This document shows positions 6,201 through 8,284 of a stretch of 8,284 nt of DNA, piece after piece. Source of the stretch: Candidatus Sodaliphilus limicaballi (GTDB lineage Bacteria > Bacteroidota > Bacteroidia > Bacteroidales > Muribaculaceae); NCBI GenBank assembly GCA_018065815.1, contig JAGHSP010000391.1:1-8284 (forward strand), written 5' to 3'. The notes beneath the pieces are model-generated. The model did not search any database. It had not been told where the DNA came from and was given only the letters and a program-made list of their open reading frames with translations. Position 1 is the stretch's first letter; each line of letters begins with the position of its first letter. The position numbers were made by a program, and so were the translations under genes.

Positions 6201-7569
6201 AACTGTTAACATTATCATTAGTTGAATGTAACCTGCCAGCGAATCCGCCTGTATATTCAGTACCGTTTACATTGTCAACAAATGCATAGCAGTTGGTTGC
6301 AGTAATAACCACAGCATATCCTATTGCACCGCCAGTATATTGCGAGCCCGAGATTGATGAAGAAGTAACCGAACTGGAAGAAATGTTCAATGCTCCACAT
6401 GAGCCTATAAGACCACCAGTGTAATCGCCGGTACTTGTTACATTACCATTATAGTTACAAGATGTAATCTGATCAAAACCTTGTGAAACGCCCACAAGAC
6501 CGCCAGTAAATTCATTTCCCGAAACATTATTAAAGCGTGCTGATACTCCGTTCAATGTTGATTGCATTGAAACACCAGCAACAGCGCCAACATGGCTATT
6601 TCCATTAACATTAGTACCAGTTATGGTCAAGTCCGATATTTTGGCACCCAGTAAACAACCGAAGAAACCTGCACAATCGCTGTTACGATTAATTGAAATT
6701 CCCGAAATGGTGTGGTTGTTTCCCAAAAATGTTCCCATAAAAGGAGACTCGCTGGGCCCAATAGGTTCCCAACCCTCGGTAGGACTATTATCGGCAATAA
6801 ACTCAGTTAAGTCAATATCTGCCATCAGTTTAAAATACACATTGCTGTCACCAGTAAAATTGCGCACATTATACAACTGCACTGGGTTGAAAATCAGATA
6901 AGGGTCATTTTCGGTTCCCGAACCAGAACCGCCAAAACCTCCTGAACCTTTATCTGTGCCTAATGCAATAGCACCAGGCACAATACACAAATCTTTCCAA
7001 TAAGTTGCGTTAGCATATTTAGAATAAGACTCCGCAGGAACACAAATTACTGAATTGTAACTAAATGAATTAGAGGAAATTGATGGTGGAGTCGTTGCCT
7101 GTATATGTATTACAGCATTATCGCAACCATAAAAGGCATAATTTTCAATATTGGTAACACTTTCAGGAATGGTAACACTCCTTAAGTTATCGCATCCATA
7201 AAAGGCATAATATCCAATATGAAACACCGGACTTGGGATAGTGACAGATGTAAGTCCAGTACAGTATGCAAATGCGTAATGGTCAACACTTTTCACATTA
7301 AGCCTGTAGGTGCTACTACCAGAAGTCCAACCAATTTGTGAAGGAATTGTGATGTCACCACTATAGCTTGAATGACTTGTAGACGTGGGAGTTGACGAGG
7401 TAGTGAAAATCACACTGGCTGAGTAAATAGTGCTTGAACTATAAGAATTAAACCCATAACGTATGCCGGAAAATGTCTCTGCATATCTGTAGTCACTATA
7501 CCCATACTCCGCCCAACATGTAGTCCAGATGGAGAGAAAAATTGTGAAAAATAAAAGTAGTCGTTTCAT
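3277..7569 (-). CDS. Surface adhesin-like protein: BspA-type LRR, two GLUG modules, dockerin, cohesin-like domain, T9SS-type C-terminus
   Basis: This 1430-residue protein starts at ATG 7569 with a signal peptide (likely cleavage after CWA, residue 20). Residues about 66-195 carry BspA/LRR_5-type repeats (YAFYGCDNLRSVTIPESVTN). Two long modules (about 214-670 and 752-1168) each open with GSG-E-DPYLI, hold an array of GLUG-type GG[LI][VA]G motifs about 28 residues apart, and end with a W-DF/ES-PY block. An Ig-like linker (about 675-745) separates them. A full type I-like dockerin follows (1176-1234; Ca2+ ligands D1179, N1181, D1183, D1190 and D1212, N1214, D1216, D1223). Next come a cohesin-like domain (about 1250-1378, AGETRYIDIALNN) and a C-terminus (1382-1430) with VYNTAGQLV, LPAGLYLIGGKKVVV, like T9SS type A sorting signals. 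It is probably exported through T9SS and attached to the surface, where LRR and GLUG regions could bind host or polymer ligands. The start has an A/T-rich leader and no Shine-Dalgarno. It lies 21 bp after the nuclease-like gene, suggesting co-transcription. Its ligand is unknown. Confidence 0.9.
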   Translation of the reverse strand: MKRLLLFFTIFLSIWTTCWAEYGYSDYRYAETFSGIRYGFNSYSSSTIYSASVIFTTSSTPTSTSHSSYSGDITIPSQIGWTSGSSTYRLNVKSVDHYAFAYCTGLTSVTIPSPVFHIGYYAFYGCDNLRSVTIPESVTNIENYAFYGCDNAVIHIQATTPPSISSNSFSYNSVICVPAESYSKYANATYWKDLCIVPGAIALGTDKGSGGFGGSGSGTENDPYLIFNPVQLYNVRNFTGDSNVYFKLMADIDLTEFIADNSPTEGWEPIGPSESPFMGTFLGNNHTISGISINRNSDCAGFFGCLLGAKISDLTITGTNVNGNSHVGAVAGVSMQSTLNGVSARFNNVSGNEFTGGLVGVSQGFDQITSCNYNGNVTSTGDYTGGLIGSCGALNISSSSVTSSSISGSQYTGGAIGYAVVITATNCYAFVDNVNGTEYTGGFAGRLHSTNDNVNSCGVVANVHGKTPMGGFTGISFGTLSNLFAVGDITSENGAQYIGTGGIAGELIGADASLTNSYFSGNIHANNNYVGGLVGSASASTISKNYSKAAIDGLKYVGGIVGDARTTASLSSNVAAGEVVNAVNGEVGRIFGTKASTVTIGANGTKEANRGLTTMRIVSQGLQVTPTDGEQHGTNLGKSLLKYKTTYQGLNWDFTSDWTILDTESFPYKPEQCAPPTINGNLSSGMTTISGNSIDGGTVYVTVNGKKYSATTSNNQWNVTVDPLPSGETVKVFATVDGKVQSYIVTSQVGYAGSGIEEDPYLIYTASDLANINSYSYYKVMNDIDLTDYIAAHDNAQGWEPIGFTGGGTMKQLDGNGKTISGLWFNRTNQNCGLISNIENATVKNLKVKVATGKKCIGDINTGIVVGKATGSTFTDINVEGSVNGGDNVGALVGSATSCVINNVYADGVTVEGQEYTGAVIGLAYSSEATNTIAIGTTVTGTNYVGGIAGHLDGNATRCSAQAVLSGSNYLGGIAGKSTGNIILSVANGTIATNDTINCIAGGIAGHITGDIANCYSAASVKGGVYAGGIAGYTFGKIDNSYSCGDIAATNFGAGVAGYLDGANAAVNHCFAINNRIDVSDQKGVAMRVIGGFKNGAPTPEATNYANKAMVVSVNDVTQTIYDDLLEGKGVQLATLKQQATYTAQGWDFNETWGIKEGESYPYLQWTAAEPEPQYTPGDVNNDGFVRINDVVATVNYIVNGISDNFNVAAADVNQDSQVKINDVVLIVGIIVNGPSAAPAKVAPAPIAGNDYMTAQGVEINAGETRYIDIALNNDNAFSALQMDINLPDGLVLKGAELTSRAGLSHSVAVGNTVNGKATLAAFSMTGDTFEGNNGALLRLEVMATGNVTGDITFDNIYASTARGVLKQLDAVSVGVNTVTGINDITVGNGLVNVYNTAGQLVRRNVNSDNAATGLPAGLYLIGGKKVVVK
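4066..5316 (-). repeat. GLUG module 2 of the adhesin
   Basis: Encodes residues about 752-1168. It opens with GSGIEEDPYLIY, then DIDLTDYIAA, GWEPIG and GNGKTISGL. About seven GLUG-type motifs follow (GALVG 890, GAVIG 918, GGIAG 946, 972, 1002 and 1028, GAGVAG about 1053), and it ends with GWDFNETW and ESYPYLQW. It is a diverged duplicate of module 1 with fewer repeats. Confidence 0.75.
5560..6930 (-). repeat. GLUG module 1 of the adhesin
   Basis: Encodes residues about 214-670. It opens with GTENDPYLIF, followed by DIDLTEFIAD, GWEPIG and GNNHTISGI. About nine GLUG-type motifs follow (GAVAG 328, GGLVG 356, GGLIG 385, GGAIG 413, GGFAG 441, GGFTG 470, GGIAG 501, GGLVG 531, GGIVG 558), and it closes with GLNWDFTSDW and ESFPYKP. 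The same beginning and end recur in module 2. Confidence 0.75.
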
Positions 7570-7590
7570 AATTTATAATTTTTTGATTGA

Positions 7591-8247
7591 TTATTTGATT
7601 TCATAAAGTCGAATATGGCATTCACTACCTTTTAGATGAATATTGTTCAACGAATAATCACCTTTAAATAATAAAGATAAGTTAGTAATCCCGATTGTCC
7701 CTATAGATGTAGTCGCACTTGACAAGAATGTTTTGGGAGCATTCACGTTATTAAAGTTTAGTGATGTAGTAACGTTTTGCGCCATGTCATAGAACTTCTT
7801 GAGTTCATTCCTGTAAAGTTGAGATGAAAAAACATTAGTTTTTTTGTAGGAGAGATAATCATGCATTTCTTTGTCGGTGACATAAAGCAAGAACTTACGG
7901 ATAGGTTTATTTATTCCAACTTTTGCCCACTGTGGCAATCGGAAAATGTCATTAATCACCTCTCCTGCCGACATCGTGTGGGGAAATTCTGATTTATTGG
8001 AACCATTTCTGTGAAATTTTATCTCAAAACACAAAATTTCATTCATGCCTTCATACATCAAGTCAAGTTCTTTGTTTCCTGCGACTTTGACATAGGGTTC
8101 CTCAAGAGAATAATTGTTGAGGTCGGGGTCTTGATTAAGCATCGCTTCAAACCAATAAAAACGAATGTTGTCTTCCGAAAAGAAACTATTACCATTTCTT
8201 TTCAAGAGATTAGACACAAATCGTTGGCAAGCCAAATTCATGTTCAT
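7591..8247 (-). CDS. PD-(D/E)XK nuclease-like protein of unknown role
   Basis: This 218-residue protein has no signal peptide or membrane segment and is probably cytoplasmic. The N-terminal half shows a PD-(D/E)XK-like arrangement: E34 in a helix (FYWFEAML), then KELDLMYEG with D62 on one strand, then ILCFEIKFHR with E75-x-K77 on the next, and a later helix with VINDIFRLPQW. This spacing of D and E-x-K fits metal-dependent nucleases such as restriction or repair enzymes. The C-terminal half (about 115-218) is unassigned and may give specificity. ATG 8247 is chosen because an in-frame TGA lies two codons upstream (8251-8253); a second ATG at 8241 is also possible. There is no Shine-Dalgarno. 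It ends 21 bp before the adhesin start, so the two are probably co-transcribed, an odd pairing. The gene is visibly A/T-richer than the genes to its left, which may mean recent transfer. The nuclease call rests on motif reading only. Confidence 0.6.
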   Translation of the reverse strand: MNMNLACQRFVSNLLKRNGNSFFSEDNIRFYWFEAMLNQDPDLNNYSLEEPYVKVAGNKELDLMYEGMNEILCFEIKFHRNGSNKSEFPHTMSAGEVINDIFRLPQWAKVGINKPIRKFLLYVTDKEMHDYLSYKKTNVFSSQLYRNELKKFYDMAQNVTTSLNFNNVNAPKTFLSSATTSIGTIGITNLSLLFKGDYSLNNIHLKGSECHIRLYEIK

Positions 8248-8284
8248 AATTCATTCTCTGTGTCTCTCACGTCCCCATTGAAAC
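8248..8284. other. Window-edge noncoding sequence; possible single CRISPR-type repeat
   Basis: These 37 bases lie upstream of the nuclease-like gene and no TAnnTTTG promoter is seen in them. They end with CCCCATTGAAAC; ATTGAAAC is the usual 3' end of many type I and III CRISPR repeats, and 36-37 nt is a typical repeat length. There is a small internal palindrome, GTGTCTCTCAC. Only one copy exists in the window, with no spacer and no cas gene, so this is a suspicion rather than an array call. Confidence 0.2.

Noticed and set aside
4066..6930. Regular repeats possibly being a CRISPR array or noncoding repeat array
   Set aside because: The periodicity is about 28 codons with variable DNA and preserved GG-[LI]-[VA]-G protein motifs, which is GLUG protein repetition, not identical DNA repeats with spacers.
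1..8284. tRNA, rRNA, insertion sequence or transposase
   Set aside because: No cloverleaf, rRNA-like segment, transposase motif or terminal inverted repeats with target duplications were seen.

Overview
The window looks like part of a Bacteroidales chromosome, probably a gut Prevotellaceae- or Muribaculaceae-like organism. The reasons are: BspA-type leucine-rich repeats, GLUG repeats and a C-terminus resembling the type IX secretion (T9SS) type A sorting signal; cohesin-like and dockerin-like modules in exported proteins; start codons preceded by A/T-rich sequence without a Shine-Dalgarno match; and a first gene whose C-terminal part closely resembles the Bacteroidales adenosylcobalamin-dependent ribonucleotide reductase (RNR). 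Family calls come from reading the translations and from memory; no database search was possible.

Layout. (1) Positions 1-1404, plus strand: the 3' portion of a shortened and diverged class II RNR-like gene. It keeps the order of the family's landmarks and a well preserved C-terminal domain, but the active-site segments are degraded or deleted. (2) Positions 1429-1470: a strong hairpin with a T-tract, probably a shared terminator between convergent genes. (3) Positions 1469-3175, minus: an exported 568-residue protein with three 147-residue cohesin-like repeats, a Big_2-type Ig-like domain and half a dockerin. (4) Positions 3176-3276: a 101-bp spacer that is mostly one nested inverted repeat built on GCAGAT/ATCTGC. 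(5) Positions 3277-7569, minus: an exported 1430-residue surface protein with BspA-type LRRs, two GLUG modules, a complete dockerin, one cohesin-like domain and a T9SS-type C-terminus. (6) Positions 7591-8247, minus: a 218-residue protein with a PD-(D/E)XK nuclease-like motif, only 21 bp upstream of the adhesin gene. (7) The last 37 bases are noncoding and end in ATTGAAAC, a common ending for CRISPR repeats, but only one copy is visible.

The three minus-strand genes may form one transcription unit, read nuclease-like, then adhesin, then cohesin-repeat protein. The last two share the same cohesin-like family and both carry dockerin-type calcium motifs, so they may act together at the cell surface as binding partners; this is inference. 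The RNR-like gene is convergent and appears unrelated. The most unusual items are the decayed RNR paralogue, the cohesin/dockerin pair, the nested intergenic palindrome, and the nuclease-like gene placed ahead of an adhesin.
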